Notes: a model not told the origin generated them from the letters alone. Shown: positions 36,479-45,286, counted from the first letter of the stretch. The stretch is DNA of 64,000 bases from Candidatus Coproplasma stercoravium (GCA_018713165.1 DVFR01000032.1:1-64000); one strand, 5' to 3'. Made by a program: numbers and translations.

Positions 36479-38324
36479 TTAACCGACAACCATTCCGTTT
36501 TCGTTATAGTATATTGTGACGGTGTAATTGCCTATCGCAAAGCCGTTACCGTCGTATGCAACAACTGAAAACGTGGTAACAATTTTGCCGTCATCCACTC
36601 TCAGGAAATTATAGCTGGTATCGGCGTTAGTGCGCGCGTCGAAATAGTATACGCCGTTATCTATCGTTCCGGCTTTATCGGCATTTTCCGTAGTCGTACA
36701 AACGGTACGGTTTTCGGTATCTCCCGTCCCCACCACCTGCATGACCTTTGAAACGAACGTGTAAATTTCATTACCAACCGCAAGAGAAGCCTTTTCCAAC
36801 GTTACGGTATCCATGTTCCTGTCGTAATTAGGCAAAACACCGCCTGAAACAGGCTTATAATCATACCGTACATTATGAATAATCTCGATTGAAGCAACGT
36901 CGGCGCTGATTTCGGACTGCAAAACCAGCTTCCCGTTTTCAATTTTAAAAGTATCGGCATTTAAAACAGGTTTCTGATACTCTGTACTAACCGTGCCGAT
37001 ATCCGAATTGTTGTCCGTAAGTTTTATAATGGAGCTGTTTTCGCTACCGTCGGAAGTAGCAAGCACGACCTTCGCACCACTGTACGTCGTGCCTGTTATC
37101 TCGGGCGTTCCGCTGGAAAGAATATAGACTGACTTGTCCGCACTGTACTGTTTTAAGCTGCCGTTCATAGTCGAATTGATAATTTTTGTATCATCGCTCC
37201 ATGTGCCCTGCCCGACAAAGCCGGAAACATTCGAACCATTGGCACCCATGACGGTGCCGCTCATCGTACAGCCGTCTATAACAATGCCCTGGCCGTTGCC
37301 GACAAAACCGCCCGTCGCCATCTGTGAAGTGCCCGAGGAAATAACCGTATCTTCATTAACGGTGCAATTTTTAAATTCAATCTGCCCGCCACCGGTATAA
37401 TACAAAAAGGCGCCGCCATACGTGCTGCAATTTTCCGCCGTAACGCCGTTTACGACAACTTTATCGGTAGCAGCATTGCTATACACGCCGTATCCGAGTA
37501 AAGAATAAGAAACGGAGCAGCCGCTGAACGTAACATTTTCAATCGTGTTGTTCAACCCGTAATAATCTGATATACCGAGCGCGCTGTAACCCTCCGCGCC
37601 GGATATTTTATGTCCGCCGCCGTCGAGGTGAATATTTGCGGCATAAACGGCCTCATCGTAAGAAGAGGGCAACGCAACGCCGCTCAAATCTATATCTTCG
37701 GCCAGTTGTATATAGGTCACTGAAGTTTCGCTGCCAAACATGCCGTTCTCCTGCTGCTCTGTCTGCATTTTTTGCAGGAGAACGTTGAAGCCCGCCGCAG
37801 ACGAGACGGTATATGGCGACTCTGCGCTGCCCGAACCTATGCTCGTATTGTTTTTGTTGAGAAATATAAAATCATCGACGTTGCCGTCGTTATAGGTCAC
37901 CCCGCTCAGCTCTTCGGGATAAACGACAGATTTTTCAGCGGTATCTACAAGCACTATCTTGTTTTGGCTCTTCATCCACGCAAATTCACGACCCGAACCG
38001 AGGGGAATGAGTCCCTCGCCGTTATAGCCCGACGAACTGAGTATGGCGTACACCTCGCCAATATCCTCCGGCGCGCCATCCACCGAATCAGCGGCAAGGG
38101 CGGTATTCATGTTTCTGACCGCCTGAATGTCGTTACTCTCGTTTGCCCTTTCGGTGATATTGGCAACGTAGGAATGAGAACCGCCGCAAGCACCGCAATT
38201 ACCGCTATTACGATTACAAGTTCCATAATCGTAAAGCCGCGTTTTACCGCCGATTTCAGCGAGTTATGATGAGAACGTACCCCCCCCCCACTGCTACCGG
38301 CATTCTAAATTTTTTAAGCAGCAT
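36479..38324 (-). pseudogene. Type IV pilin-like surface protein, interrupted by two frameshifts (possibly phase-variable)
   Basis: AAGGAGG precedes an ATG at 38324. Reading on, a run of ten G (minus strand, 38289-38280) puts the frame out by one; with 8 or 11 G it would continue into a prepilin peptide (KRGFTIMELVIVIAVIAVLA), where GFT-x2-E is the type III signal cut by prepilin peptidase. Near 38165 one base is missing (ACGTTGCC), after which the usual pilin continuation ANITERANESND follows in the frame of the 543-residue ORF. The rest is a large extracellular beta-helix-like domain with repeated FSGCSV/VNGVTAENCS units. The product would be a pilin-type adhesin. Either a decayed or switchable gene, or assembly indels. 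Confidence 0.75.
38280..38289 (-). repeat. Ten-base homopolymer (poly-G in the coding strand)
   Basis: Ten consecutive C on plus, directly inside the 5' coding part of the pilin-like gene, 12 codons from the start. Confidence 0.9.
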
Positions 38325-38419
38325 TTAAAATGCCCTCCTTGGAAAATATTTGCTTTATGTTACGGCGCAATATCGCCGTTAAAGCCATTTAAATAAAACA
38401 CAAAAATATGTATTTTTAT

Positions 38420-38447
38420 TATAACATAAAAATCACGGAAAGCAAGA
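38420..38447 (-). promoter_or_regulatory. Promoter of the pilin-like gene
   Basis: TTGCTT (38447-38442), 16 bp, TATAAT (38425-38420), about 95 nt before the ATG. Confidence 0.65.
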
Positions 38448-38559
38448 CCATTTATAAAAAATTTTATGTATTATTTAAAATATAATAATCATAAAACCCC
38501 GCACTCCATGCGGCGGTTGTCTGCAAAACGGCATTAAAAAATCGTGCTTTTCAAACACT

Positions 38560-38588
38560 TTACAAAACATATGTTTGTATGGTATAAT
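38560..38588 (+). promoter_or_regulatory. Promoter directly abutting the RecD-like helicase start
   Basis: TTACAA (38560-38565), 17 bp, TATAAT (38583-38588). Transcription would start about at the ATG at 38595, so the message may be leaderless. Confidence 0.6.
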
Positions 38589-38594
38589 AAAGGC

Positions 38595-39806
38595 ATGCTT
38601 GCAGAACTCACCGCCGACCAGGCCTCGGCAGACAAGTTTATAGCCGACTGGTATTTCAGATCCACGCGGCAGGTGTTCGTTTTATCGGGACTTGCAGGCA
38701 CGGGAAAAACCACCCTTTTGAGGCACACCGTGTGCGACACGCTGAAACTCGTGCCGGACGAGAGCGCGGCGTTCGTCACGCCCACGGGAAAGGCGGCGAC
38801 GGTACTCATAAGGCAGGGCATACCCGCAACCACCCTCCACCGCCTGATATACCAGGCGATGACCGAGGAACGCGAAACCGAGATAAACGGCAAGCTCGTC
38901 ACCGTTGAAAAACTGGTTTTCCGCCGCAGGGAGAATATCGACAAGGCGATAAAGCTGATTGTTCTGGACGAATTTTCGATGGTATCCGACGAGGTGCTGT
39001 CCGACATTATGCGCTTCGGCGTTAAAATGCTGGTATGCGGCGACAACGCGCAGCTCCCGCCCGTTGAGGGAATGAACAGCTTTTTGGCTTCGCCCGACTG
39101 CTGCCTTAAAACGATAGTGCGCCAGCAGGAGGGAAACCCCATAATACAGCTGGCGCGCGACGCCATGGAGGGCAGATATATCCCGTACGGAAACTACGGC
39201 AACAGGGCGTTCGTTTTAAATGCGCGAAGGCTTAAACCCGAGTACCGCAAGAGGCACTTTTTAAAGGCTGAACAGATAATTTGCGGCATAAACAAGACGA
39301 GGGCGAAGATAAACGACGAAGTACGCGCATACCTCGGCTTTGAAGGACTGCCCAGAAGCGGCGAAAAGCTGATTTGCACGCAGAACAACTGGGAACAGTT
39401 CATCGACGGGGAAATGCGGTACAACATGGTGAACGGCATAATAGGCTTCGTGCGGGACGTGAAATACTACGGAGAGAGCATGGGCTTTATGACCTTCCGC
39501 GCCGACTTTTTAGACGAGGACTGCCCCGACGTCGTGCCGTTCGATTCGGGGATATTCGAAAACGGAATGTACCGCTACCGCCACGGCGACTACTTTGAAA
39601 AGTTCGACGAGGAGGGCAACGCGACGGGCGCGTTTACTTTGAACAGGTTCGAATACGGCTACTGCATATCCTGCCACAAGGCGCAGGGCTCGGAGTTCGA
39701 AAGCGCGATAGTTTTCGACGAGAGCTATGCCTTTAAAGAGGACGCAAACCGCTGGCTGTACACTGCAATAACCCGCGCGAAGAACAAGCTTATAATTTTA
39801 AGATAA
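38595..39806 (+). CDS. RecD/Pif1-like superfamily 1 DNA helicase
   Basis: Walker A is SGLAGTGKTTLLRH, Walker B LIVLDEFSMVSDE, then CGDNAQLPPV and a C-terminal UvrD_C_2-type motif (YCISCHKAQGSEFESAIVF, WLYTAITRAKN). These match RecD2-type 5'-3' helicases, though the protein lacks the N-terminal HhH region and has only 403 residues. It is thus closer to the short AAA_30 helicases often carried by phages and found singly in genomes. I chose the ATG at 38595 because a TATAAT ends six bases before it. A DNA repair or replication role is inferred from the family. Confidence 0.85.
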   Translation: MLAELTADQASADKFIADWYFRSTRQVFVLSGLAGTGKTTLLRHTVCDTLKLVPDESAAFVTPTGKAATVLIRQGIPATTLHRLIYQAMTEERETEINGKLVTVEKLVFRRRENIDKAIKLIVLDEFSMVSDEVLSDIMRFGVKMLVCGDNAQLPPVEGMNSFLASPDCCLKTIVRQQEGNPIIQLARDAMEGRYIPYGNYGNRAFVLNARRLKPEYRKRHFLKAEQIICGINKTRAKINDEVRAYLGFEGLPRSGEKLICTQNNWEQFIDGEMRYNMVNGIIGFVRDVKYYGESMGFMTFRADFLDEDCPDVVPFDSGIFENGMYRYRHGDYFEKFDEEGNATGAFTLNRFEYGYCISCHKAQGSEFESAIVFDESYAFKEDANRWLYTAITRAKNKLIILR

Positions 39807-39815
39807 AAGTCAAAA

Positions 39816-39854
39816 AAGGCCGCGGCGCGTTACATTTTAACGCGCCGCGGCCTT
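39816..39854 (+). terminator. Terminator of the helicase gene
   Basis: AAGGCCGCGGCGCGTTA pairs with its complement, 9 bases after the stop; the following T-tract is weak on plus but six A residues precede it, giving U6 on minus. Confidence 0.7.
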
Positions 39855-39881
39855 CAATATAAGAAATTTCAAGTTAAAAGA

Positions 39882-39897
39882 GCGGCATATATGCCGC
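39882..39897. repeat. 16-bp palindrome GCGGCATATATGCCGC
   Basis: Perfect palindrome between the helicase and phosphatase genes, identical to 63854-63869. Near variants lie beside other stop codons (for example 22851-22867, 42118-42134). Confidence 0.8.
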
Positions 39898-39934
39898 AAT
39901 CAATTAAAAAATTTGCGCCATGCAGCAAAAAAAT

Positions 39935-40420
39935 TTAATGCCGCGAATCGTAGCCGAGCATGTCGGAATGGGCGGATAAAACATAGTTTAAAAAGCCCTC
40001 GCAGCCGTCGCGGATATCTGAATAAGCCTTTTCAAAATCGCGGGTGTACCACGGGTCGGCGACGTCGCGCGGGTGCGAGGTGAACGAACACAGTTTGAAT
40101 ACCTTTTCGCTGCACTGCCCGCCGGTGAGGCGGAGAACGTCGAACAGGTTGCCCGAGTCCATAACCAGCACATAGTCGGCGTTCAGCACTTCCTTTTTGG
40201 TGAGCTGGCGGGATACGTGCCTGCCCTCTATGCCGTGTGTGCGGAGGGTACGCGCCGCGGGAGGATATATGCCATTGCCCTCCTCCTCGTCGGACGTCCC
40301 GCGCGAAGTTATATCGAACGAGAGCGAAAGACTGCGCTCATCCACCATCTTTTTAAACACAAACTCCGCCATGGGCGAACGGCAGATATTGCCGAGGCAT
40401 ACGAAGATTACCGAAATCAT
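39935..40420 (-). CDS. Low-molecular-weight protein tyrosine phosphatase
   Basis: The P-loop CLGNICRSP near the N-terminus holds the nucleophilic cysteine and arginine, and ADPWYT carries the acid aspartate. The ATG at 40420 (161 residues, GAGGG upstream) gives the normal family length; the track ORF adds 55 unrelated residues. Members remove phosphate from tyrosine, often in control of polysaccharide kinases or stress. It starts seven bases after the LOG gene stop, so they form an operon. Confidence 0.92.
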   Translation of the reverse strand: MISVIFVCLGNICRSPMAEFVFKKMVDERSLSLSFDITSRGTSDEEEGNGIYPPAARTLRTHGIEGRHVSRQLTKKEVLNADYVLVMDSGNLFDVLRLTGGQCSEKVFKLCSFTSHPRDVADPWYTRDFEKAYSDIRDGCEGFLNYVLSAHSDMLGYDSRH

Positions 40421-40427
40421 CTTTCCC

Positions 40428-41012
40428 TCAGTCGGTATTTTTGAGTTCGCGCCATGACTCGTCGGAAGGCTCGTAATTTTCGAGATAGTCCAAAAGCTCG
40501 TCGGCGTCGGTAAAGTATTTATACATACGCAGGCAGGGTTCGGCGAGGAACTTCTTTTCGGCCATCTCGCGCATGAACGATTCAAGCGTATCGAAATACC
40601 CGTTTATATTGAACATGGCGAGCGCTTTTTTGTGCCTGCCGAGCTGTTTTAAGGTGATGACCTCGTAAAACTCTTCGAGCGTGCCTATGCCGCCGGGCGC
40701 TATTATGAACGCGTCGCAGTCGTCCTCCATGAGCGTTTTGCGTTCCGCCATGGTTTTGGTGTAGGTGAGCTTGTCGCATTCTGAATAAATGCGCTCCACG
40801 CGCTCTTCGCGGAAGAATTCGGGAATTACGCCGTGGATGTATCCGCCGCCGCGCTTCGTACCGCGCGCCGCCGCGCCCATTACGCCCGTTGCGCCCGCAC
40901 CGAACACCAGCGAATGCCCGCGCCTTGCCATCTTTTCGGCAAGCTCCTCCACCTTTTTCACATAGATTTCGTCAATCGTCGCGCTCGACGCGCCGAAAAT
41001 ACATATCTTCAT
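40428..41012 (-). CDS. LOG-family protein (TIGR00730, nucleotide 5'-monophosphate phosphoribohydrolase-like)
   Basis: MKICIFGASS, LVFGAGATGVMGAAARG and PGGIGTLEEFYEVIT are the Rossmann-like motifs of the LOG/TIGR00730 family, whose members release adenine-type bases from nucleoside monophosphates. The catalytic PGGxGTxxE is intact. The second ATG (41012) has better spacing from AGGA than the first (41018); the difference is two residues. It leads an operon with the tyrosine phosphatase. Confidence 0.88.
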   Translation of the reverse strand: MKICIFGASSATIDEIYVKKVEELAEKMARRGHSLVFGAGATGVMGAAARGTKRGGGYIHGVIPEFFREERVERIYSECDKLTYTKTMAERKTLMEDDCDAFIIAPGGIGTLEEFYEVITLKQLGRHKKALAMFNINGYFDTLESFMREMAEKKFLAEPCLRMYKYFTDADELLDYLENYEPSDESWRELKNTD

Positions 41013-41223
41013 CGTCATTTTCCTATAACTTAAGTTTAAGCCGCGCGCCCGTTTTTATGCGGCGGCAAACAGCAGCATTAAAACAAAGGCACGGAGCCGC
41101 TCTATTATTATATTAAAAACGCGGCAAATTGTCAACCGCCGCATTTTGAACACGGCGTGAAAGATTGCGTGCGTTTTACAGCCCGACCGCCGCATATATG
41201 CAACCTTTTGGTTTTATCCGTTA

Positions 41224-41264
41224 AAAAAAGCGGCGGCGCGCCGATTTTCAGCGCGCCGTCGCTT
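41224..41264 (-). terminator. Terminator of the SDR gene
   Basis: AGCGACGGCGCGC / GCGCGCCGCCGCT stem (one mismatch) with T7 in the minus direction. Confidence 0.8.
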
Positions 41265-41281
41265 AACTATAACGCTCTTTA

Positions 41282-42076
41282 TCACCCATACATTTTCCCG
41301 AGAATGAACGAAACCAGCCTTTTGGGCAGGATTCTGTTTAAAAACAAGAACACGGCGTATTTTGCCCCGCCCGAAACGGCGACGGGCGGATTTTTCGCAC
41401 GCGCAAGCTTTACTATCTTTTTTGCAATGAGCGAAGGCGGCAAGCCGTTCTCCTCGTCGCGCTCCATCGCCGCCACGGCGCGTTTTATTCTTTCGCCATA
41501 TTCGGGGGTATTTTTAACATTTTTCTTGCGGGAAGAGGTAAAATCGGTCTTTACGTCGCCGGGCAGAACGCAGCTGACTTTTATGCCGAAGGGCGCGACC
41601 TCGTTGCGCAGCGAGCCGCTCATCGACGAAAGCGCCGCCTTTGTTGCAGAGTAAAACGCCTGGAACGGAATGGCAAGCTCCGCCGCGACGGAACTAAGAT
41701 TTATTATCGTGCCGCCTCCGCAGCCGCGCATTACGGGCACGACCGCCTTTATCGTATTCAGCGCGCCGAAAAAGTTTACGTCGAATATCCTCTTCGCGTC
41801 GGCAAGGTCTGTGTCCTCCACCGCCCCCGATATGCCCATGCCCGCATTGTTCACGAGCACGTCTATCCTTCCGAATTTCTCCTTTATTTCAGAAACGGCG
41901 GCAAGAACTGCCGCCTCGTCGGTCACGTCGGCAGAAACGCTGTAAAACTCGTCCGACTTGCGGCGGGCAATGCACACCACGCGGGCGCCCTTTGCCTTGA
42001 AAAGCTGTGCCGCCGCCCTGCCTATGCCTGCGGTCGCGCCCGTTATAACTACGACTTTATCTTTGAGTTTATCCAA
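41282..42076 (-). CDS. Short-chain dehydrogenase/reductase
   Basis: The 264 residues show the NAD(P)-binding TGATAGIGRA, VNNAGMG, the catalytic serine in INLSSVAAE and YSATKAAL (YxxxK). The arginine-rich second strand (VVCIARRKSDE) suggests NADP(H). The start is TTG with GAGGTG seven bases upstream. Substrate unknown. The hydrophobic C-terminal tail (AVFLFLNRILPKRLVSFILG) may associate with membrane, as in several lipid-active SDRs. Confidence 0.88.
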   Translation of the reverse strand: MDKLKDKVVVITGATAGIGRAAAQLFKAKGARVVCIARRKSDEFYSVSADVTDEAAVLAAVSEIKEKFGRIDVLVNNAGMGISGAVEDTDLADAKRIFDVNFFGALNTIKAVVPVMRGCGGGTIINLSSVAAELAIPFQAFYSATKAALSSMSGSLRNEVAPFGIKVSCVLPGDVKTDFTSSRKKNVKNTPEYGERIKRAVAAMERDEENGLPPSLIAKKIVKLARAKNPPVAVSGGAKYAVFLFLNRILPKRLVSFILGKMYG

Positions 42077-42117
42077 ATTTTCACCTCGCGCCGGACGGGC
42101 ATTGAATGGAATAAATC

Positions 42118-42134
42118 GGGCATATATGCCGCCC
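42118..42134. repeat. GGGCATATATGCCGCCC palindrome variant
   Basis: Directly after the response regulator stop codon; a member of the recurring GCGGCATATATGCCGC motif set. Confidence 0.6.
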
Positions 42135-42136
42135 TT

Positions 42137-42775
42137 TTAAGTAACTTCCTTTATTTTGGCTATGGCGCTCATGCGGCTGTCTACCCCGAGTTTTAAATAG
42201 ATTGAGCTGATGTAATTGCGCGCAGTGCCGTCGGAGAGTTTAATTGCCGAGGCTATCTGCCTGTTGGTGAACCCGTCGGCGAGCATGAGCGCGATGTCCA
42301 CCTCCCTGTCCGAAAGACCGTACGCCTTTTTGAGCTTTATCTGCTTATCCGATGACACGAGCATTGCGGCGTCGGTTATCTTTTTGGCAATCTTGGAGGG
42401 AAGAATGGTGTCGCCCTCGTAGGCGTTCTTTATAGCGTCAATCAGCGCCGCAGAGCCTATATCCTTTAAAAGATATCCGCTTGCGCCGTTGTTTATGCCG
42501 CTTAAAATATAGTCGCTGTCGTCGAACGTCGTAAGAATTATAATCTTTGTATCGGGGTTGTTTTCCTTTATGCGCTTGGTGGCTGCAACGCCGTTCATCT
42601 CCGGCATGCGCACGTCCATGAGTATCACGTCTGGGTTGAGCCCTCGCGCCATCTCCACCGCCTGCACGCCGTCGTACGCTATCCCGCACACGGTAATGTC
42701 GGGACAGGTCTCCAGAACGCTCTTTATCCCTTCCGATAAAATTTTCTGGTCGTCGGCCAGCATTACTTTAATCAT
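42137..42775 (-). CDS. NarL/LuxR-family response regulator
   Basis: A receiver domain (MLADDQKIL; VILMDVRMPEMNG with the phosphoacceptor aspartate; IIILTTFDD; GYLLKDIG) is joined to a LuxR-type HTH (GLSDREVDIALMLADGFTNRQIASAI). The 212 residues are normal. Its partner is the HisKA_3 kinase just upstream, but 466 bp with two copies of the structured element separate them. GAGG nine bases before the ATG lies on the edge of element D. Confidence 0.93.
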   Translation of the reverse strand: MIKVMLADDQKILSEGIKSVLETCPDITVCGIAYDGVQAVEMARGLNPDVILMDVRMPEMNGVAATKRIKENNPDTKIIILTTFDDSDYILSGINNGASGYLLKDIGSAALIDAIKNAYEGDTILPSKIAKKITDAAMLVSSDKQIKLKKAYGLSDREVDIALMLADGFTNRQIASAIKLSDGTARNYISSIYLKLGVDSRMSAIAKIKEVT

Positions 42776-42785
42776 AACAAATTAC

Positions 42786-42960
42786 CTCACAAAATTCTCG
42801 CGCGGACCGCGCGCGATAATTTTTCGTGACTTGAGGAGCCCTGCTCCTCTTGCCGCGATTTTTTCTTCGCTCTCAATTATTTAATCGCGGCAATTCACCT
42901 CGGTGAGCCGCAAGTATGCGCAAATTGAGTGCGCCGGCGCAGGCACAGCCTGCTTGCGCC
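42786..42960 (+). repeat. Structured intergenic element, copy D (divergent)
   Basis: On plus it runs TCACAAAATTCTCGCGCGG to TGCTTGCGCC. It has the same hairpin order: outer TCAC/GTGA, TTGAGGA/TCCTC, TTGCCGCGATT/AATCGCGGCAA, then ATTCACCTCGGTGAGC as in the other copies. Sequence is much diverged but stems are kept. It faces copy C. Confidence 0.75.
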
Positions 42961-43009
42961 GTTATTTATTTTTATATCCTCACAAAATTCTGATTTTTTG
43001 GAAAGATTT

Positions 43010-43110
43010 CTCCATGCGTTCGCTCTGCTCACTTAGTTTGCGGTTTCCCCAAGGGAGCCCTCCGCAAAGTGTCGTTGGCTTCGCCTCCTCGCGCGAAATG
43101 ACATATAAAA
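43010..43110. repeat. Probable short repeat remnant
   Basis: On the minus strand it reads TGTCATTTCGCGCGAGGAGG at one end and GGAGAAATC at the other. This resembles the TGTCATTTCGAGCGAAGC...GAGAAATC intergenic sequence common in Clostridia genomes. Evidence is by eye only. Confidence 0.4.
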
Positions 43111-43119
43111 TAAATATTA

Positions 43120-43296
43120 TGCGCAAGGCGAATTTAGTTCGCCGTTAAGCGCGACACAATTTGTCGCGAAAGCGAGCTCACTGGAGGTGAATTCGCGCGA
43201 CTATACGCTCCGCGGGCACTGAAGGTCGCGCGAAGAGGAACTTAGTTCCTCAAATCACGAGTTTTTGCGGCTCGGTCAGCCGCAAAAACTCGTGAA
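43120..43296 (-). repeat. Structured intergenic element, copy C
   Basis: A 177-nt element in transcript direction TTCACGAGTTTTTGCGGCT to CTTGCGCA, nearly identical to copy B in its second half. Its first hairpin and part of the second encode the last 18 codons of the histidine kinase. Confidence 0.88.
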
Positions 43297-44516
43297 GCAA
43301 TCCTCACTTCCACTTCGCAGCCCTCGTCGGGCTCGCCCGAAAGACGCACGCCGCCGCCGAATTCCGCCGCCTTTTCGCGCATGCTTTTAATTCCGTACCC
43401 CTCCTTCGCGCCCGCGGCTATGCCGCTGCCGTTATCGGAGACGAGAAGGGTAACTTCGTCCTTGTTTTTCTTTGCCTCGATATAAAAAGCCGTCGCGCCG
43501 CCGTGGCGCAGTCCGTTGGAAATGCACTCCTTTACGCTGTTGCACAAAAAGCGCGTCCGCTCCTCGTCGAGGGTTATATCCTCCACGTCGCACCGTATTT
43601 TGAGGTCGGTGGAGTCGACCGTCTGCGCGACAATCTCCTCTATCCCGTCTTTGAGCGACATATCCGCGGGGCGTCCCGCAAGCAGGTGAACGCTTGAACG
43701 CATCTGGTCGAGCGCGTTTTTCGCCTGAATATTTGCCGAAATTATCTTGGTCTTGGCCGCCTCCGGGTCGGTATCGACGAGCAGCTTTGCCGCCTCCGTC
43801 TGCATTATCACAGAAGTTATCGAGTGGCCCGCGTTGTCGTGTATGTCCTTGGCAATCCTGTTGCGCTCCTCGAACACCGCCGTCTGCGAGAGTTTTTCGT
43901 AGGCGGCTTTGAGTTCGGCCTTGCTCTCGTCCGCCTCGGCAAGCGCCGCCGTAAGCTGCCTGCTCATGCGGTAAAAACGCATAACCGCCACCACTATTAT
44001 AAAGTGTATTGCGAGAATGAGAATGCCGAAGAGGCAGCCGCCGAGAATTTCGACGATGGACGTATAGAGCGACAACCCCCTGTTCACGCGCACCCAGCCG
44101 AGCACGAACGAGGCGACGAACACGCCCGAACTTACGCCGAATATAATGAAATTGGTTTTGAGCTTTTCGCAGCTCATATAAAATTCGGTGGCGGCGAGGC
44201 AATATAAAATGACCGTGAAATCGTTGCCAGTAATGACGGATATCACGAGCAGGAAAAAGAGGTCGGCGCCGTATGTGGCGAGCTTTATGTTGAGCGGCTT
44301 TACCACATAGAATTCGAGCGCTACCGAAACGTCGAGCAAAACGCAGCTTGCGACGAGCATGGCATACATCCACCACGGTCGGTCGTCGCGCGGGTCTGCG
44401 GAGGCGTACTGCGCGCATACGGTTATCTCCATTACGATAAGCGACACGATAACCGCCGCGCCCAGCCACCTGCTCACGTTTTCGAAATTAAGTTTGAATT
44501 TATGCTTATTTTCCAT
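43242..44516 (-). CDS. HisKA_3-type sensor histidine kinase
   Basis: About six membrane helices (residues 15-210) act as sensor region, followed by a coiled linker and the DHp helix FEERNRIAKDIHDNAGHSITS with the phospho-histidine. An ATPase domain with NSVKECISNGLRHGG, VSDNGSGI and GYGIKSMREKA completes the kinase. It pairs with the NarL-type regulator downstream. The ATG at 44516 overlaps the radC end by 11 bases, and no Shine-Dalgarno is visible, so coupling is likely. The natural C-terminus seems to be near EVRIA; the final SRVFAADRAAKTRDLRN is read from structured element C. Confidence 0.92.
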   Translation of the reverse strand: MENKHKFKLNFENVSRWLGAAVIVSLIVMEITVCAQYASADPRDDRPWWMYAMLVASCVLLDVSVALEFYVVKPLNIKLATYGADLFFLLVISVITGNDFTVILYCLAATEFYMSCEKLKTNFIIFGVSSGVFVASFVLGWVRVNRGLSLYTSIVEILGGCLFGILILAIHFIIVVAVMRFYRMSRQLTAALAEADESKAELKAAYEKLSQTAVFEERNRIAKDIHDNAGHSITSVIMQTEAAKLLVDTDPEAAKTKIISANIQAKNALDQMRSSVHLLAGRPADMSLKDGIEEIVAQTVDSTDLKIRCDVEDITLDEERTRFLCNSVKECISNGLRHGGATAFYIEAKKNKDEVTLLVSDNGSGIAAGAKEGYGIKSMREKAAEFGGGVRLSGEPDEGCEVEVRIASRVFAADRAAKTRDLRN

Positions 44517-45213
44517 TGCGAATGAGATTGCGTATAGAGTATTCACGCTCGATGTCGTCGAGCCTGCCCGTATCGAAGTAACTGTACATGTCCGTATCGG
44601 AGGCATATATCACGTGGTCGTACAGGCGCACGTTGTTCATGCTGCATATAATCTGGCACTGCTTTGTAAAATTATCGTCCATACCCGAAGGCTTTGCCGA
44701 GCCGCCCGTGTGGTTGTGCGCTATGACCATTCCGTACGGACGGGAGACCGAAACGAGTTTGATAACCTCCTCGGGACGGACGACCACCTTGTCGCTCTCG
44801 CCCGAAGTGAACCTGCATATGCGCGAGAGTTTGCCGTTTTTGTCGACGAAGTAAAGTTCGAGTTTTTCGTATGCAAGCCCGCGCATGCGCAGCTTTACAA
44901 AGTCGTAAATATCGCCCCTGTTGGAAAAATTTGCAAAAAACCTGGCGTTGTTTCCCTTTTCCACGCACTGGCCGACGCACATCAGATAGAGCGCGACCTG
45001 CTCGCCGACGCCCGGAACGGATATCAGCTCTTCATAGCTTGCCGAAAGCACTTCCGAAATACTCGGGAAGCGGTTTAAAAGCTCGTGTGCGATGGGGTTG
45101 GTGTTTTTGCGCGGATAGGCGTTGAACAGCAGCATTTCGAGGATTTCGTGCTCGAAAAGATTGTCGCCGTTTTTGAGTTTTTCGTATAATCTTTGCCTGT
45201 GACCTTCGTGCAC
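44506..45213 (-). CDS. radC: RadC/JAB-domain protein
   Basis: An N-terminal UPF0758 helix-hairpin part (ISVPGVGEQVALYL) leads to a JAMM metal-binding site (AHNHTGGSAKPSGMDD; H-x-H with downstream S and D). The start is GTG with GGAG upstream. 235 residues is normal. Despite the name, a direct repair role is unproven; members occur widely with DNA-processing genes. It overlaps the histidine kinase gene. Confidence 0.88.
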   Translation of the reverse strand: MHEGHRQRLYEKLKNGDNLFEHEILEMLLFNAYPRKNTNPIAHELLNRFPSISEVLSASYEELISVPGVGEQVALYLMCVGQCVEKGNNARFFANFSNRGDIYDFVKLRMRGLAYEKLELYFVDKNGKLSRICRFTSGESDKVVVRPEEVIKLVSVSRPYGMVIAHNHTGGSAKPSGMDDNFTKQCQIICSMNNVRLYDHVIYASDTDMYSYFDTGRLDDIEREYSIRNLIRNGK

Positions 45214-45258
45214 CTGTATTTCTCCGGTAAAAAAAGTAAATTTATCCGTAAAATCATT

Positions 45259-45286
45259 TTAACATAAATTTAAAAAAGTGTATAAT
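45259..45286 (+). promoter_or_regulatory. Promoter of the M20 dipeptidase
   Basis: TTAACA (45259-45264), 16 bp, TATAAT (45281-45286), about 90 nt before the start. Confidence 0.7.
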
